Assembly (NCBI GenBank): GCA_002482645.1 | Contig: DLGJ01000001.1 | Coordinates: forward strand, 201-64,200 | Reading direction: 5' to 3' | DNA: 64,000 nt | Source of the DNA: Hyphomicrobiaceae bacterium UBA7697 | Lineage (GTDB): Bacteria > Pseudomonadota > Alphaproteobacteria > Rhizobiales > Methyloligellaceae | Shown here: positions 1 through 9,818 of the stretch, one piece after another | Position numbering within the stretch: the first letter of the stretch is position 1 | Layout: each line of letters starts with the position of its first letter | The notes under the pieces: model-generated | Told to the model about the DNA's origin: nothing | Seen by the model: only the letters and a program-made list of their open reading frames with translations | Databases searched by the model: none | Made by a program: the position numbers and the translations under genes

Positions 1-677
1 TAACGATAGCCTGGCTGCCCAACGCCCGGCTTGCCGGCGGGGGCCAGCACTTCGGCGTTGGCGACGCTGCTGCCGGTGGCCGGAGCGGCTGCCGCAGTTG
101 CTGCCGCCGTCGCTGCCGCTGGAACCGCCACGGCCGCCGCGGGTTCTGCCCGCGGCGCGGCCGGTTCGGCGGACGCCTCGACCTCAGGCTCCGGCTTCTC
201 CTCCTCGCGCGGCGGCGGCGCGGAGGTTCTCAGCCAAACTTGTTCGCGGCATAGGAACGCGGCGACGCAGCCCTTGAGGACGATCTTGCTCGAAGAGGCC
301 AGAGTAATGGTCGCCGAATAGGTCTTTCCGTCCTCCGGATTGTAGATGCTGCCCTTCCACTGATTGGCGCCGACCTGGCCCATGCCCTTGACGATCGGCA
401 GCCCCTCGATGGTGCGCCCCCGGAGGGAGGGGTTCACGTTCCGCACGTCCTGGAGCACGCGCCCCTGGCTGTCGCGCGGGTTCTGCAACCAGGCGATCTT
501 CACGCAAATAGAGCGGCCGCCGCAGCGATAGATCTGCATCTTGGCCGGAAATTGGCCTTGGTCGGCCTTGCGCCAATATCCCGTTGGATCGCCGGCCTGC
601 GCGCCTGTCGCGGTCGCAGGCAAAAGCGCGGCAGCAAGCGCAATACCCATCGCCGCTGAGAGAACATGGTCCCGCAT
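1..677 (-). CDS. DUF2147 family secreted protein (3' end at or beyond window edge)
   Basis: The minus-strand frame opens with an ATG at 677 behind a good ribosome-binding site (GGAGG, five bases upstream). It begins with a signal peptide ending near ATATGAQA and continues without a stop to base 3. Only the bases TA of the next codon are visible, so the stop may lie exactly at the edge or further out. The mature part has the DUF2147 pattern: DPTGYWRK near the start, then a cysteine pair in CGGRSICV, then IYNPEDGKTY and a final CVAAFLC block. After that comes a long Ala/Pro/Glu-rich tail of about 70 residues. DUF2147 proteins are exported beta-rich proteins of poorly known function. The tail is low complexity and probably disordered. 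Confidence 0.85.
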   Translation of the reverse strand, partial: MRDHVLSAAMGIALAAALLPATATGAQAGDPTGYWRKADQGQFPAKMQIYRCGGRSICVKIAWLQNPRDSQGRVLQDVRNVNPSLRGRTIEGLPIVKGMGQVGANQWKGSIYNPEDGKTYSATITLASSSKIVLKGCVAAFLCREQVWLRTSAPPPREEEKPEPEVEASAEPAAPRAEPAAAVAVPAAATAAATAAAAPATGSSVANAEVLAPAGKPGVGQPGYR

Positions 678-809
678 GGAAACCTCCGTCATGGGTCGGG
701 CCGCGGATTCGGGCCGCGCCTCGGTCGTGTCACAATAACTCCCTGTCCCTGACGGGTCTCGTTGGACCCAATTCTTGATCCGGCGGTCGAGCACTTGTTT
801 TTGCGCCCT

Positions 810-2123
810 TCAATTTATAACCGCATCCGCCGGACTGGACCTGCCGACCCCTTCCAGGATCGCCGCAACACCCATGCCTCCAGCGGTACACACTGAAATC
901 AAACCTCTTTTGCCATCTCCATTATGAAGGAGTTTGGCCAAAACTGCCAGAATTCGCGCCCCTGTGGCGGCAAAAGGATGCCCGATCGCGATCGACGAGC
1001 CCTTGACGTTCAGTCTCGTGCGATCGATCGGCCCCAGCGGTGCGTCTCGCCCCAACCGGTCCCGGCAATAGCCTTCGGATTCCCATGCCTTCAACGTCGC
1101 CAATACCTGCGCAGCAAATGCTTCGTGAATCTCGTAATAGTCGAAGTCTTGAAGGGCAAGGCCCGCTTGCTGCAACAGTTCGCTGACAGCAACGGCCGGT
1201 GCCATCAAGAGACCTTCACCATCAACATAGTCTACGGCAGAAGTGCGACCCAAAGTTAAATAAGCCTGCACGGGAAATCCCTTGGAATCCGCCCATTCCT
1301 CGCTGGAGAGGAGCACGGAGGCGGCTCCATCCGTTAATGGTGTCGAATTCGCGGCGGTGATCGTACCGCCCAGCTTGTCGAACACCGGCTTCAACTCGGC
1401 CATTTTCTCGAGCGAAATGTCCTCGCGGATATTGTTGTCCCGGAACACGCCCGCGCAAGGAATGACGAGGTCGTCCATGAAGCCCTCGTCATAGGCCGCC
1501 GCCGCCTTTTTGTGGCTTTCGAAGGCCAGGCGATCCTGGTCTTGGCGCGAGATGCCCCACTCCTTGGCCATCAGCTCGCAATGCTCGCCCATGCCGAGCC
1601 CGGTGCGCGGTTCGCGCGTGTCCGGCGGCACCGGCGCGAGTTCGCCGGGGCTCATGCCTTTGAATGCCCCGATGCGCTGCCCCAAACTCTTGGCGCGGGA
1701 AGCCGCCACGAGGCGCCTTGCGAATTTCTTCTGGAACACGATCGGCGCATCGCTCGTCGTGTCGGAGCCCATGGCGATGCCGCATTCGATCTGGCCGGCC
1801 GCGATCTTGGCCGCGATCCCGAGCGCGCCTTGAAGGCTGGTGCCGCAGGCCTGCATCATGGTGATGCCGGGCGTCGTCTGCGCCAGCGGACTGCCGATGA
1901 CGGCCTCCCGCGCCAGGTTCCAGTCCTTGGCATGGGTGACCACGGCGCCGCCGACCACCTCATCGACATGCGCGCCATGCAGAGCGAAGCGCTCGGCAAG
2001 CCCGGTCAGCGCCGTCGTCAGCAGGTCCAGGTTGGACAGTTCCGCATAGGCCGTATGCGACCGGCAGAACGGGGTCCTGACCCCGCCCAACACCGCCACG
2101 CGCCGCAGTTCCGTTTTCGTCAT
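810..2123 (-). CDS. fadI: acetyl-CoA C-acyltransferase (thiolase, FadI type)
   Basis: This 437-residue thiolase carries out the last step of beta-oxidation, cleaving 3-ketoacyl-CoA with CoA to give acetyl-CoA. The acyl-accepting cysteine is Cys93 in QACGTS. The other active-site blocks are present: HEAFA, GHPFAATGAR, and the second cysteine in the C-terminal CTAGGMG. Length and the Ser-Pro-Gly-Glu-Leu-Ala loop fit the FadI/trifunctional-protein-beta group better than the biosynthetic PhaA group. It is the last gene of a minus-strand operon and starts 26 bases after the fadJ stop. Together FadJ and FadI should form the multienzyme complex. Confidence 0.93.
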   Translation of the reverse strand: MTKTELRRVAVLGGVRTPFCRSHTAYAELSNLDLLTTALTGLAERFALHGAHVDEVVGGAVVTHAKDWNLAREAVIGSPLAQTTPGITMMQACGTSLQGALGIAAKIAAGQIECGIAMGSDTTSDAPIVFQKKFARRLVAASRAKSLGQRIGAFKGMSPGELAPVPPDTREPRTGLGMGEHCELMAKEWGISRQDQDRLAFESHKKAAAAYDEGFMDDLVIPCAGVFRDNNIREDISLEKMAELKPVFDKLGGTITAANSTPLTDGAASVLLSSEEWADSKGFPVQAYLTLGRTSAVDYVDGEGLLMAPAVAVSELLQQAGLALQDFDYYEIHEAFAAQVLATLKAWESEGYCRDRLGRDAPLGPIDRTRLNVKGSSIAIGHPFAATGARILAVLAKLLHNGDGKRGLISVCTAGGMGVAAILEGVGRSSPADAVIN

Positions 2124-2149
2124 GGTGTTCCTTCCGGCCCTTCAGGTCC

Positions 2150-4147
2150 TCACGCCGCGGCCTGTCCCGCCACGGCGCCGCTCTTCGTCTTCGCGTAGTG
2201 GAGCGGGCCGCCGCGGAAGGGCGCGAAGCCGGTCCCGAAAATGACCCCGGCATCGACATGGTCGGCATCGGCGACCACGCCTTCCGCCTCCGCGCGGGCC
2301 GCTTCGGCAAGGAGCGGCGCGACGAGTTCCTCGCCGAGCCGCGTCAACTCCGCATCGGAGAATTGCATGTCCTTCCGCTTCGGCTTGCCGTCCACCCATT
2401 CGTAGAAGCCATGACCCGTTTTCTTGCCGAGCTTGCCTTGCTTGACGAGGCTGGCGAGCGCGTTGCCGGCAGTGCCTTGCGCTTCCGGGGCCAGCGACAA
2501 CTCCTCGCCCACCTTGTTGCAGATATCGAGGCCGACCATGTCCATCAGTTCCATGGGCCCCATCGGCATGCCGAACTTCAGCGCGGCCTGGTCGATCTTC
2601 TCGCGCGGCTGGCCTTCCTGATAGAGGCGCACCGCCTCCATCATGTACGGCGCGAGCACACGGTTCACGAGGAATCCCGGACAGCTCTTGACGATCAAGG
2701 GCAGCTTGTTGATCGCGGTGACGAAGGCGCAAGCCTTGCCGATCTCCTCCTCGCGCGTCGCCTCCCCTCGCACGACCTCGACCAGCGGCAACTGGGCGAC
2801 CGGGTTGAAGAAGTGGATGCCGACCAGACGGCCGCGATCCCTCAAGGGCGCCGCGATCTGTTCGAGCTTCAACGACGAGGTATTGGTCGCGAGCACCGCG
2901 TCCGGCTTCGCCTTGCCTTCGATCTCCGCGAAGATCTTCTGCTTCACGTCGAGCTTCTCGGCGACCGCCTCGATGATCACATCGGCTTGGCGGAGATATT
3001 TGCCGTGCGGATCGGCAATGAGGCGCGCCACGGCGGACTCGTAAGCGGTCTTCCCGCGCACGCGCTTCTTGAACAGCTTCTTGGCACGGGACAACGCCTT
3101 CTCGATCTGTCCTTCGTCGAGATCTTGCAAACTCGCCTGCATGCCGCTCACGACGCACCAGGCGGCGATGTCGCCGCCCATCGTGCCCGCGCCGATGACA
3201 TGCACCTTGCGGGGCTTGAACGTGCCCTTCGGCGCATCGGCCTTCAGCATTTCCGACAGCTTGAACACCCGGCGCAAATTGCGCGCCGTGTCGCTGATGA
3301 AGAGCGGCGCGAAGAGCTGGGTTTCCGCAAGGCGCATGCCTTCCGGATCGTCGCCGCAGGTCTCGAACAGGTCGATGAGCCGGAACGGCGCGGGATAGTG
3401 CTCCTCGCGGATTTTCGCCGCCGTCTTCTGCCGCATCTGCTTGGCGAGCATCCCGCGTACCGGCTGCTTCAGCATGAGCTTCTTCCACCAAGGCGCGCCC
3501 TTGGAGCGGAGCTTCTTGAGTACCGCCTTGCGCGCGGCCCAGCGGAGGTTGTGGCGTGTGGGGACAAGCTGGTCGACGAGGCCCATGGCGCGCGCGGCGC
3601 TTGGGCGCAGCATCTTGGCCGTGAGCATGGCGGTCATCCCGTCCACGGGGCCCGCCGAGCGTATGGCGCGAACCGTTCCGTTCAGACCGGGAAAGATGCC
3701 GAGCTTCACCTCGGGGAAGCCGAGGCGCGTCCCCTCTTCGCGGTCGGCGATGCGCCAATGGCAGGCCAGCGCGAGTTCCAGCCCGCCGCCAAGGCAGTAA
3801 CCGTGGATCGCCGCGACTACGGGAACCGGCAGCTTCTCGATCCGGTCAAACAGCCCCAGCGTCTGCTTCACCGCATCCTTGATCTTGTCGTCGGTGTCGA
3901 AATTGTCGAACTCGTTGATGTCGGCACCGGCGATGAAGCTCGTATCCTTGCCGCTGATGAGAACGAGGCCTTTGACCTCGCCCGCTTCGGCCCCCTCGAC
4001 CGCCGAGACGATCTTGTCCAGCTCCTCGGTGGGGCGCCGCCCCAGGGCATTCATGCTCTCGCCCTCGCGGTCGGCGACGGCCCAGGCGATGCCCTCGTAG
4101 TCGACAGAGAAGGTCCAGTCTTTCAGCTCAGGAATAGTGATTGGCAT
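2150..4147 (-). CDS. fadJ: multifunctional enoyl-CoA hydratase / 3-hydroxyacyl-CoA dehydrogenase (FadJ type)
   Basis: This 665-residue alpha subunit of the fatty-acid oxidation complex hydrates enoyl-CoA and then oxidises the 3-hydroxyacyl-CoA. The N-terminal crotonase half carries the oxyanion-hole loop FIAGADINEF (71-80), the first catalytic glutamate in GGGLELA (Glu124) and the second in FPEVKLG (Glu146). A linker leads to a Rossmann NAD-binding site, VHVIGAGTMGG (about 315-325), then the dehydrogenase signature GIHFFNPV and two C-terminal dehydrogenase domains. The gene starts nine bases after the fadE stop and ends 26 bases before fadI, so the three are co-transcribed. Confidence 0.94.
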   Translation of the reverse strand: MPITIPELKDWTFSVDYEGIAWAVADREGESMNALGRRPTEELDKIVSAVEGAEAGEVKGLVLISGKDTSFIAGADINEFDNFDTDDKIKDAVKQTLGLFDRIEKLPVPVVAAIHGYCLGGGLELALACHWRIADREEGTRLGFPEVKLGIFPGLNGTVRAIRSAGPVDGMTAMLTAKMLRPSAARAMGLVDQLVPTRHNLRWAARKAVLKKLRSKGAPWWKKLMLKQPVRGMLAKQMRQKTAAKIREEHYPAPFRLIDLFETCGDDPEGMRLAETQLFAPLFISDTARNLRRVFKLSEMLKADAPKGTFKPRKVHVIGAGTMGGDIAAWCVVSGMQASLQDLDEGQIEKALSRAKKLFKKRVRGKTAYESAVARLIADPHGKYLRQADVIIEAVAEKLDVKQKIFAEIEGKAKPDAVLATNTSSLKLEQIAAPLRDRGRLVGIHFFNPVAQLPLVEVVRGEATREEEIGKACAFVTAINKLPLIVKSCPGFLVNRVLAPYMMEAVRLYQEGQPREKIDQAALKFGMPMGPMELMDMVGLDICNKVGEELSLAPEAQGTAGNALASLVKQGKLGKKTGHGFYEWVDGKPKRKDMQFSDAELTRLGEELVAPLLAEAARAEAEGVVADADHVDAGVIFGTGFAPFRGGPLHYAKTKSGAVAGQAAA

Positions 4148-4156
4148 AGGGGCGTT

Positions 4157-6634
4157 TTACTCGGCGGCGATGTGCTGATTTGAAGGGGATTCGCTCCGGC
4201 CGGATAGAGCGTTGCGGGCGAGTTCGGCTGCGGAGAAATCGTCGACGGCGATGACGCGGGCAACCAGATCGCGCAAGGCCGCGAGCTCGCGCGCTTCATC
4301 CGATGTCAGAACGCCTTTCGCTTCCGCGTCCTCGATCCAATCGCGATCGTGGAAGCGCTGGACCTCGCCTTTCCGGATGGCGCGCTCCAGTTTCTTCTCG
4401 GCGTCCTCGTTGGCGACGGTCTTTTCCAGCGCCACTTCGAGAACACCGACGGCATCGCCGGGATCATCCGACATATAGATGCCGCGCGTCAGGCGATCGC
4501 GGAACGCGCCCGGCTCCAGGGCCTGGCGCACGATGATCTTGGCGTCCTTGTCAGTGGCTGGCCGGCGCACACCGAAGGGCAGCACCAGCGGCCCCACCAG
4601 CCACGCGGCCCAGCGCACCGGAAAATTGTCGACGACGCCGCGCATGGCCGCGTCGAACCGCGCCAGGCAATTGCGTGCGCAACAGTCCACAAGCTTACGA
4701 TCCGCCCACTGACGGCCGTCGTCCTGATAGCGTTTGAGGATCGCCGAGAGGAGATACAACTCCGCCAGCGCGTCCGCCATCCTGCCCGTGATCTTCTGCT
4801 TCACCTTCAGGCTGCCGCCGAGAAGCGCGACGGTGACGTCGGCGGTCAGCGCGAAGCTGCGCGAGGCGCGCGAGAGCTGCTTCCACCAATGTTTCATCTC
4901 GCCCGCGTCGACGGGCGCGGCGGCGAAGGCGCCAAAGCTCACGTTATGGAAGAGCGCCCCTGCCGCGTTCGAGAACAGGAAGGCGCGATGATCGTCGAAC
5001 AGCGCTTCGAAGGTCTCGATGCCGCGCTCGCGGTCTTCGTCGCCCAGAGATTCGATCTCGGCGAGGAGGTAAGGATGGCTGCGCAGCGCCCCTTGCGCGA
5101 AGGAGATCAACGAGCGCGTCAGGATGTTCGCGCCTTCGACGGTGATGCCGACAGGCACCATCTGATAGGCGGCCTGGAGATAGTTCGCGGGTCCATCGCA
5201 AATGCCGCGGCCGCCGTGAATGTCGAGCGCATCGTTCACGCTTTGGCGCATGCGGTCTGTCGACATGTATTTCAGCAGCGCGGAAATGACGGCGGGCTTC
5301 TCGCCCGCGGACACCATGGAGGCGGTGACGGCCCGCGCCGCCTCGAGCCCGTAGGCGTTCTCCACGAGACGCGCGAGCGGCTCTTCGACCCCTTCCATAT
5401 ACCCGATCGGCAGGCCGAACTGTTTGCGCACGCGGGCATAGGCCGTGCTGTGCCGCGCCATGGCCTTCGCCGCCGCCGCGCTCGTCGCCGGCAGGGAAAT
5501 CGAACGCCCGGCCGCGAGGCAACTCATCAGCATGCGCCAGCCCTGCCCCGCCCGCTCCGGCCCGCCGATGATCCAGTCCATGGGTATGAAGACATCGCGG
5601 CCACGGGTGGGCCCATTCGGGAATGCCACGCCGGTCGGCAAATGGCGGCGTCCGATCTCGACGCCCGGATGGCCTGCGGGAATGAGGCCGAGCGTGATGC
5701 CGATCTCCTCGCCCCGCCCCAGATGATTGTCCGGGTCCAGCAGGCGGAAGGCGAGACCGAGCAGCGTCGCGTTCGGGGCGAGCGTGATGTAGCGCTTGTC
5801 CCAGGTCAGCTTGATGCCAAGCGTCTCGACGCCGTCATGCATGCCCTTGGTCACGATGCCCACATCGCGCATGGACGCCGCATCCGAACCGGAAAAGGGA
5901 CCGGTGAGCGCGAAGCATGGAATCTCGGCGCCCTTTGCAAGACGCGGCAAGTAGTGCGCCTTTTGCTGTACCGTGCCGTATTTCTCGATCAGTTCGCCGG
6001 GCCCGAGCGAATTCGGCACCATGACGATGATCGACGCGTCGGGACTCTTGGTCGAGATCTTGCCCAGAACCAACGATTGAGCCTGCGCGGAAAAACCCAG
6101 CCCGCCATGCTCCTTCGAGATGAGCATGCCGAGAAAGCCCTTCTCGCGGACGAACTGCCAGATGTCGCCGGGAATGTCGCGAAGGCCGTGCCGGATGCGC
6201 CAATCGTCGAGCTTCCCGCACAGCTCCTCGACCGGGCCGTCCAGGAAGGCGCGTTCTTCCTCGGTGAGCGTGATCGGCGCCACGCGGCGGAGCTTGGCGA
6301 AATCGGGACGGCCGCCGAACAGCTCCGCGTCCCAACCGGTGGTTCCGGCTTCCAGCGCTTCCCGTTCGGTCTCCGAAATGGAGGGCATCGCGCCCTTCAG
6401 TGCGCGATAGACGGGCTTCGTGATGTAGCTCCGCTTCACGCCGGGAAAGCTCGCCGCGTAAAGCAGCCCCGCCACGATCCAGCCGGCAAACGACCAGACG
6501 GGAAATCCGAAGCCGATTTGAAGGGCAAGCGTGTAGATCGCGGTTGCGATCGCCCATGTGCGGAAGGAGGCACGATTCATCGCCAGCGCGAAAAACAGCG
6601 CCAGGGCAAGCAGAGCGAAAATCAGTTCAGCCAC
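4157..6634 (-). CDS. fadE: acyl-CoA dehydrogenase FadE
   Basis: This large membrane-associated acyl-CoA dehydrogenase (825 residues, like FadE of enterobacteria at about 815) catalyses the first, FAD-dependent oxidation of beta-oxidation. Two or three hydrophobic N-terminal segments (about 1-20 and 28-70) anchor it. The dehydrogenase core includes CFALTGPFSGSDAAS and the flavin/substrate region DIHGGRGICDGP. The C-terminal third matches the DUF1974 extension specific to FadE. The start is GTG at 6634, chosen because GGAGG lies six bases upstream. It is the first gene of the fadE-fadJ-fadI operon. I see no recognisable FadR or PsrA operator upstream. Confidence 0.94.
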   Translation of the reverse strand: MAELIFALLALALFFALAMNRASFRTWAIATAIYTLALQIGFGFPVWSFAGWIVAGLLYAASFPGVKRSYITKPVYRALKGAMPSISETEREALEAGTTGWDAELFGGRPDFAKLRRVAPITLTEEERAFLDGPVEELCGKLDDWRIRHGLRDIPGDIWQFVREKGFLGMLISKEHGGLGFSAQAQSLVLGKISTKSPDASIIVMVPNSLGPGELIEKYGTVQQKAHYLPRLAKGAEIPCFALTGPFSGSDAASMRDVGIVTKGMHDGVETLGIKLTWDKRYITLAPNATLLGLAFRLLDPDNHLGRGEEIGITLGLIPAGHPGVEIGRRHLPTGVAFPNGPTRGRDVFIPMDWIIGGPERAGQGWRMLMSCLAAGRSISLPATSAAAAKAMARHSTAYARVRKQFGLPIGYMEGVEEPLARLVENAYGLEAARAVTASMVSAGEKPAVISALLKYMSTDRMRQSVNDALDIHGGRGICDGPANYLQAAYQMVPVGITVEGANILTRSLISFAQGALRSHPYLLAEIESLGDEDRERGIETFEALFDDHRAFLFSNAAGALFHNVSFGAFAAAPVDAGEMKHWWKQLSRASRSFALTADVTVALLGGSLKVKQKITGRMADALAELYLLSAILKRYQDDGRQWADRKLVDCCARNCLARFDAAMRGVVDNFPVRWAAWLVGPLVLPFGVRRPATDKDAKIIVRQALEPGAFRDRLTRGIYMSDDPGDAVGVLEVALEKTVANEDAEKKLERAIRKGEVQRFHDRDWIEDAEAKGVLTSDEARELAALRDLVARVIAVDDFSAAELARNALSGRSESPSNQHIAAE

Positions 6635-6953
6635 GGGCGGCCTCCAGAATCGTCATGCCCCCGCTGCGTCCCCCAAGCCGCCTTCCGTCTCGCCCGCGTC
6701 CATTCGCAAGCGGACGGCGCAGGCCGGGAGCAGCCGCACGCCCTCTATGATGCGGAACGGCCGCGGACTCAAGGGGGGCGCCCGAAATTTCATCGTCTTC
6801 CGGATTCTCGGTGGGCCATCTGATCCAGCGCAGACTAAACGGTAAAACTTAAGGGTGAGCTTAACGCGAAAGCCTGCGGCTTCCTTGTCACTCCGGGCCG
6901 AATTGGCTAAGCAGGACATGGCTACTGGTTGACAATGACGCTGGGAAAATTCA
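6635..6953. other. divergent intergenic region between fadE and the CDGSH gene
   Basis: These 319 bases separate two divergently read genes and must hold both promoters. Apart from the fadE ribosome-binding site (GGAGG at 6641-6645, complement), I cannot assign a promoter with confidence. Two TTAA motifs, near 6850 and 6861 on the plus strand, are separated by eight bases, one more than a CtrA box would need. No coding sequence with plausible codon use is visible. Confidence 0.4.
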
Positions 6954-7196
6954 ATGACCGACGAGCCGGAGCGCCCACAGCTCACCCCCTATCAAGTCGA
7001 GCTCGAAGAGGGCAAACGCTATGCGTGGTGCCGCTGCGGGCGGAGCAAGAAGCAGCCCTTTTGCGACGGCTCCCATGCGGGCACGGGCCTGGAACCTTTG
7101 ATGTTCACCGCGGAGCGCACGGAAACCGCGCTCCTTTGCGGCTGCAAGGATACGGGCGACCCGCCATTCTGCGACGGCTCCCACCTCCTGCTCTGA
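6954..7196 (+). CDS. CDGSH iron-sulfur protein with two CDGSH motifs
   Basis: This 80-residue protein is made of two copies of the CDGSH zinc-finger-like [2Fe-2S] motif. The first uses Cys26, Cys28, Cys37 and His41 (CRC, then FCDGSH); the second uses Cys62, Cys64, Cys73 and His77 (CGC, then FCDGSH). The C-x-C-x8-C-x3-H spacing is identical in both, so all 3Cys:1His cluster ligands are present twice. Tandem-CDGSH bacterial proteins resemble the mitochondrial Miner2 type and are thought to act in iron-sulfur or redox handling. It is cytosolic, with no signal or membrane segment. Its partner is unknown. Confidence 0.9.
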   Translation: MTDEPERPQLTPYQVELEEGKRYAWCRCGRSKKQPFCDGSHAGTGLEPLMFTAERTETALLCGCKDTGDPPFCDGSHLLL

Positions 7197-7350
7197 ATTT
7201 GGGCATGCACAGGGCACGCCCTTCTTGCTAAAAGGATTGGGATTGGACGCGAAGGCTCGCGATCCGCTCGCTTGAGGACGTGCGCGAGGTGCGTTGTTGC
7301 GTGTCTTCTTGCGTCTGCAAGGCCAAAGGGGGAAGGCGCAGCAGGCATCC

Positions 7351-8265
7351 ATGGCCTATTTCCTGCAGCAGCTCATCAATGGCGTGACCCTGGGCTCGAT
7401 CTACGGGCTGATCGCCATTGGCTACACGATGGTCTACGGCATCGTCGGCATGATCAACTTCGCCCATGGCGACGTTTTCATGGTCGGTGCGTTCATTGCC
7501 TTGATCGCATTCCTGGCGCTGACGGCGATCGGCATCACCGCCGTGCCGCTCGCCCTCCTTCTCGTGCTCATTATCGCGATGATACTGACGGCCGTTTGGG
7601 GCTGGACCGTCGAGCGCGTGGCGTACCGGCCCTTGCGCGAATCCTTCCGCCTGGCACCGCTCATCACCGCCATCGGCATGTCGATCGTGCTGCAGAACTT
7701 CATTCAAATCGCGCAAGGCGCGCGGGTGAAGCCGCTGCAGCCCGTCGTGACGGGCGGCTACGAGTTGTTCCAACAAGGATCGTTTTCGGTGATCGTTTCC
7801 AACATTCAAATCCTGATCGTGACGACCACGGTGCTGGTCATGGGCGGGTTCTGGCTCCTGATCAATCGCACCGCGCTCGGCCGGTCGCAGCGTGCCTGTG
7901 AGCAGGACCGGCTGATGGCCGCGCTCTCCGGCGTCGATGTGGACCGGACCATTTCGCTCACATTCGTGCTCGGCGCGGGATTGGCGGCCGTCGCGGGCCT
8001 GCTCTACCTCCTTTATTATGGTGTGATCGACTTCTTCATCGGCTTCGTGGTCGGCATCAAGGCCTTCACCGCGGCGGTGTTCGGCGGCATCGGCTCGATC
8101 CCAGGCGCCATGCTGGGCGGGCTCATCATCGGGCTGATCGAGACCTTCTGGTCGGCCTACTTCACCATCGAGTACAAGGACGTCGCGGCCTTCTCGATGC
8201 TCGCTATCGTCCTGATTTTCTTTCCGACCGGCCTGCTCGGACGGCCCGAGGTCGAAAAGGTGTGA
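7351..8265 (+). CDS. livH: branched-chain amino acid ABC transporter permease LivH
   Basis: One of two inner-membrane permeases of a LIV-type importer (304 residues from ATG 7351, eight or so hydrophobic helices). Typical LivH sequences are present: [18 protein letters not shown] at the start and [15 protein letters not shown] near the end. An upstream in-frame start at 7294 exists, but it would add 19 polar residues not found in the family, so I use the MAYFLQQL start. Its GTG-TGA junction overlaps livM by four bases. The substrate cannot be told from sequence; relatives import leucine/isoleucine/valine, urea, amides or aromatic acids. Confidence 0.92.
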   Translation: MAYFLQQLINGVTLGSIYGLIAIGYTMVYGIVGMINFAHGDVFMVGAFIALIAFLALTAIGITAVPLALLLVLIIAMILTAVWGWTVERVAYRPLRESFRLAPLITAIGMSIVLQNFIQIAQGARVKPLQPVVTGGYELFQQGSFSVIVSNIQILIVTTTVLVMGGFWLLINRTALGRSQRACEQDRLMAALSGVDVDRTISLTFVLGAGLAAVAGLLYLLYYGVIDFFIGFVVGIKAFTAAVFGGIGSIPGAMLGGLIIGLIETFWSAYFTIEYKDVAAFSMLAIVLIFFPTGLLGRPEVEKV

Positions 8266-9818
8266 GGTTGGCGGATTCCGGCAAAACCCTCGGGCGGAAA
8301 CTCTCTTCGGCCCTCGGCGATTCCCTGCTCGCCGCGACGATCGCCTTTGCTCTGTTCTCGCTGGTGTTGGGGCTGCGCACCGTCGACAGCGCGACGGGGC
8401 TCGCGCTGGAACCGCGTCCCGCGCTCCTCGCGACCGTCGTCGCCATCGTCTTCTTCGGACGGCTCGCGCTGAACCTGTTCGTCTGGCAGACCGATTATCC
8501 TCTGACGCGGCCGTTCGCGAAACTCTTCACACTCGAGCCGTTCGAAACACGAGATGAGGTGACGCTCGCGCTGGCGTTCGCCCTTGGCGTCCTAGGCGTG
8601 GCGGCGGGCGTTCTGTTCCAGGAGACACTTTACGGGCTCCTTGGAACACTCATGCTCGCCTTTATCGGGATCGGCCTGCTGCGCCGCGCCATTGTCCGGA
8701 CCTTCCCCAATCTTCCTTACACGCAAGTCTTCGTCGCGGGCGGCATCCTGTTCGCTCTGTTCTTTCCGATCGTATCCTATGCGCTGGAATCCGCGTTCAA
8801 TCTCGGGTTACCGCTTCGATACTGGTTCGATCTGTCGATCCTGATCCTGACCTATGTGATGCTCGGCTGGGGGCTGAACATCGTGGTCGGGCTCGCGGGC
8901 CTCCTCGACCTCGGCTATGTGGCCTTCTATGCCGTCGGCGCCTACACCTTCGCGCTACTCGCGACCCATTTCGGTCTCGGCTTCTGGATCGGCCTTCCCA
9001 TCGCGGGCGCCGCCGCGGCGCTGTGGGGAATAATCCTGGGATTTCCCGTCCTGCGCCTCCGCGGCGACTATCTCGCCATCGTCACCTTGGCCTTCGGCGA
9101 GATCGTCCGCATCATTCTCCTCAACTGGACCGAGGTGACCGGCGGTCCGAACGGCATCGCCGGAATCCCGAAGCCGACATTTTTCGGATTGCCCTTCTCG
9201 CCGTTTGCCGAGGGCACGACGTTCAGCGGCTTTTTCGGAATTCACTATGACGGACTGCACGCTCTCATCTTTCTCTATTACGTCATCCTGGTCCTGGCGC
9301 TGGTCACCAACCTCGTGACCTTGCGGTTGCGGAGGCTCCCCGTGGGGCGCGCATGGGAGGCCATGCGCGAGGACGAGATCGCCTGCCGGTCGCTCGGCAT
9401 CAACACGACTCTCACCAAGCTCAGCGCGTTCGCCACGGGCGCCATGTTCGGCGGCCTCGCGGGCTGCTTCTTCGCCACACGGCAAGGCTTCGTCAGTCCC
9501 GAGAGTTTCACCTTCATCGAATCGGCGATCATTCTCGCCATCGTCGTCTTGGGCGGCATGGGCAGTCAGCTCGGCGTCGCCATCGCCGCGATCGTCATGG
9601 TGGGCGGGTTCGAGGCGTTGCGCCACACCGCCGGACTTCAGGCGATCTTCGGCCAAGAGTTCGACCCCGCGCTCTACCGCATGCTCCTGTTCGGTCTCGC
9701 CATGGTCGCCATCATGATTTGGCGCCCGCGCGGTCTCGTTTCGTCGCGCGCGCCCACGATCTCGCTGGGGGATGCGAGCGCCATCTCGGGCGATCTCGTG
9801 AGGCAAGGACGCGGATGA
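8262..9818 (+). CDS. livM: branched-chain amino acid ABC transporter permease LivM (long form)
   Basis: The second permease of the importer, starting at GTG 8262 inside the livH stop (GTGA overlap). At 518 residues it is about 100 longer than a usual LivM, because of an N-terminal extension holding extra hydrophobic helices before the conserved core. The core begins near [20 protein letters not shown] and includes [18 protein letters not shown] and [12 protein letters not shown]. Long LivM proteins of this kind are common in Hyphomicrobiales. The stop overlaps livG (ATGA). Confidence 0.92.
   Translation: MRLADSGKTLGRKLSSALGDSLLAATIAFALFSLVLGLRTVDSATGLALEPRPALLATVVAIVFFGRLALNLFVWQTDYPLTRPFAKLFTLEPFETRDEVTLALAFALGVLGVAAGVLFQETLYGLLGTLMLAFIGIGLLRRAIVRTFPNLPYTQVFVAGGILFALFFPIVSYALESAFNLGLPLRYWFDLSILILTYVMLGWGLNIVVGLAGLLDLGYVAFYAVGAYTFALLATHFGLGFWIGLPIAGAAAALWGIILGFPVLRLRGDYLAIVTLAFGEIVRIILLNWTEVTGGPNGIAGIPKPTFFGLPFSPFAEGTTFSGFFGIHYDGLHALIFLYYVILVLALVTNLVTLRLRRLPVGRAWEAMREDEIACRSLGINTTLTKLSAFATGAMFGGLAGCFFATRQGFVSPESFTFIESAIILAIVVLGGMGSQLGVAIAAIVMVGGFEALRHTAGLQAIFGQEFDPALYRMLLFGLAMVAIMIWRPRGLVSSRAPTISLGDASAISGDLVRQGRG

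Noticed and set aside
2198..6823. Two very long plus-strand open frames (661 and 824 codons) opposite fadJ and fadE
   Set aside because: They are mirror frames of GC-rich genes on the other strand: Arg/His/Leu/Glu-heavy with no domains, while the minus-strand frames have full catalytic motifs.
6929..6953. TTGACA as a promoter for the CDGSH gene
   Set aside because: It lies only 20 bases before the start codon, leaving no room for a -10 element and leader.
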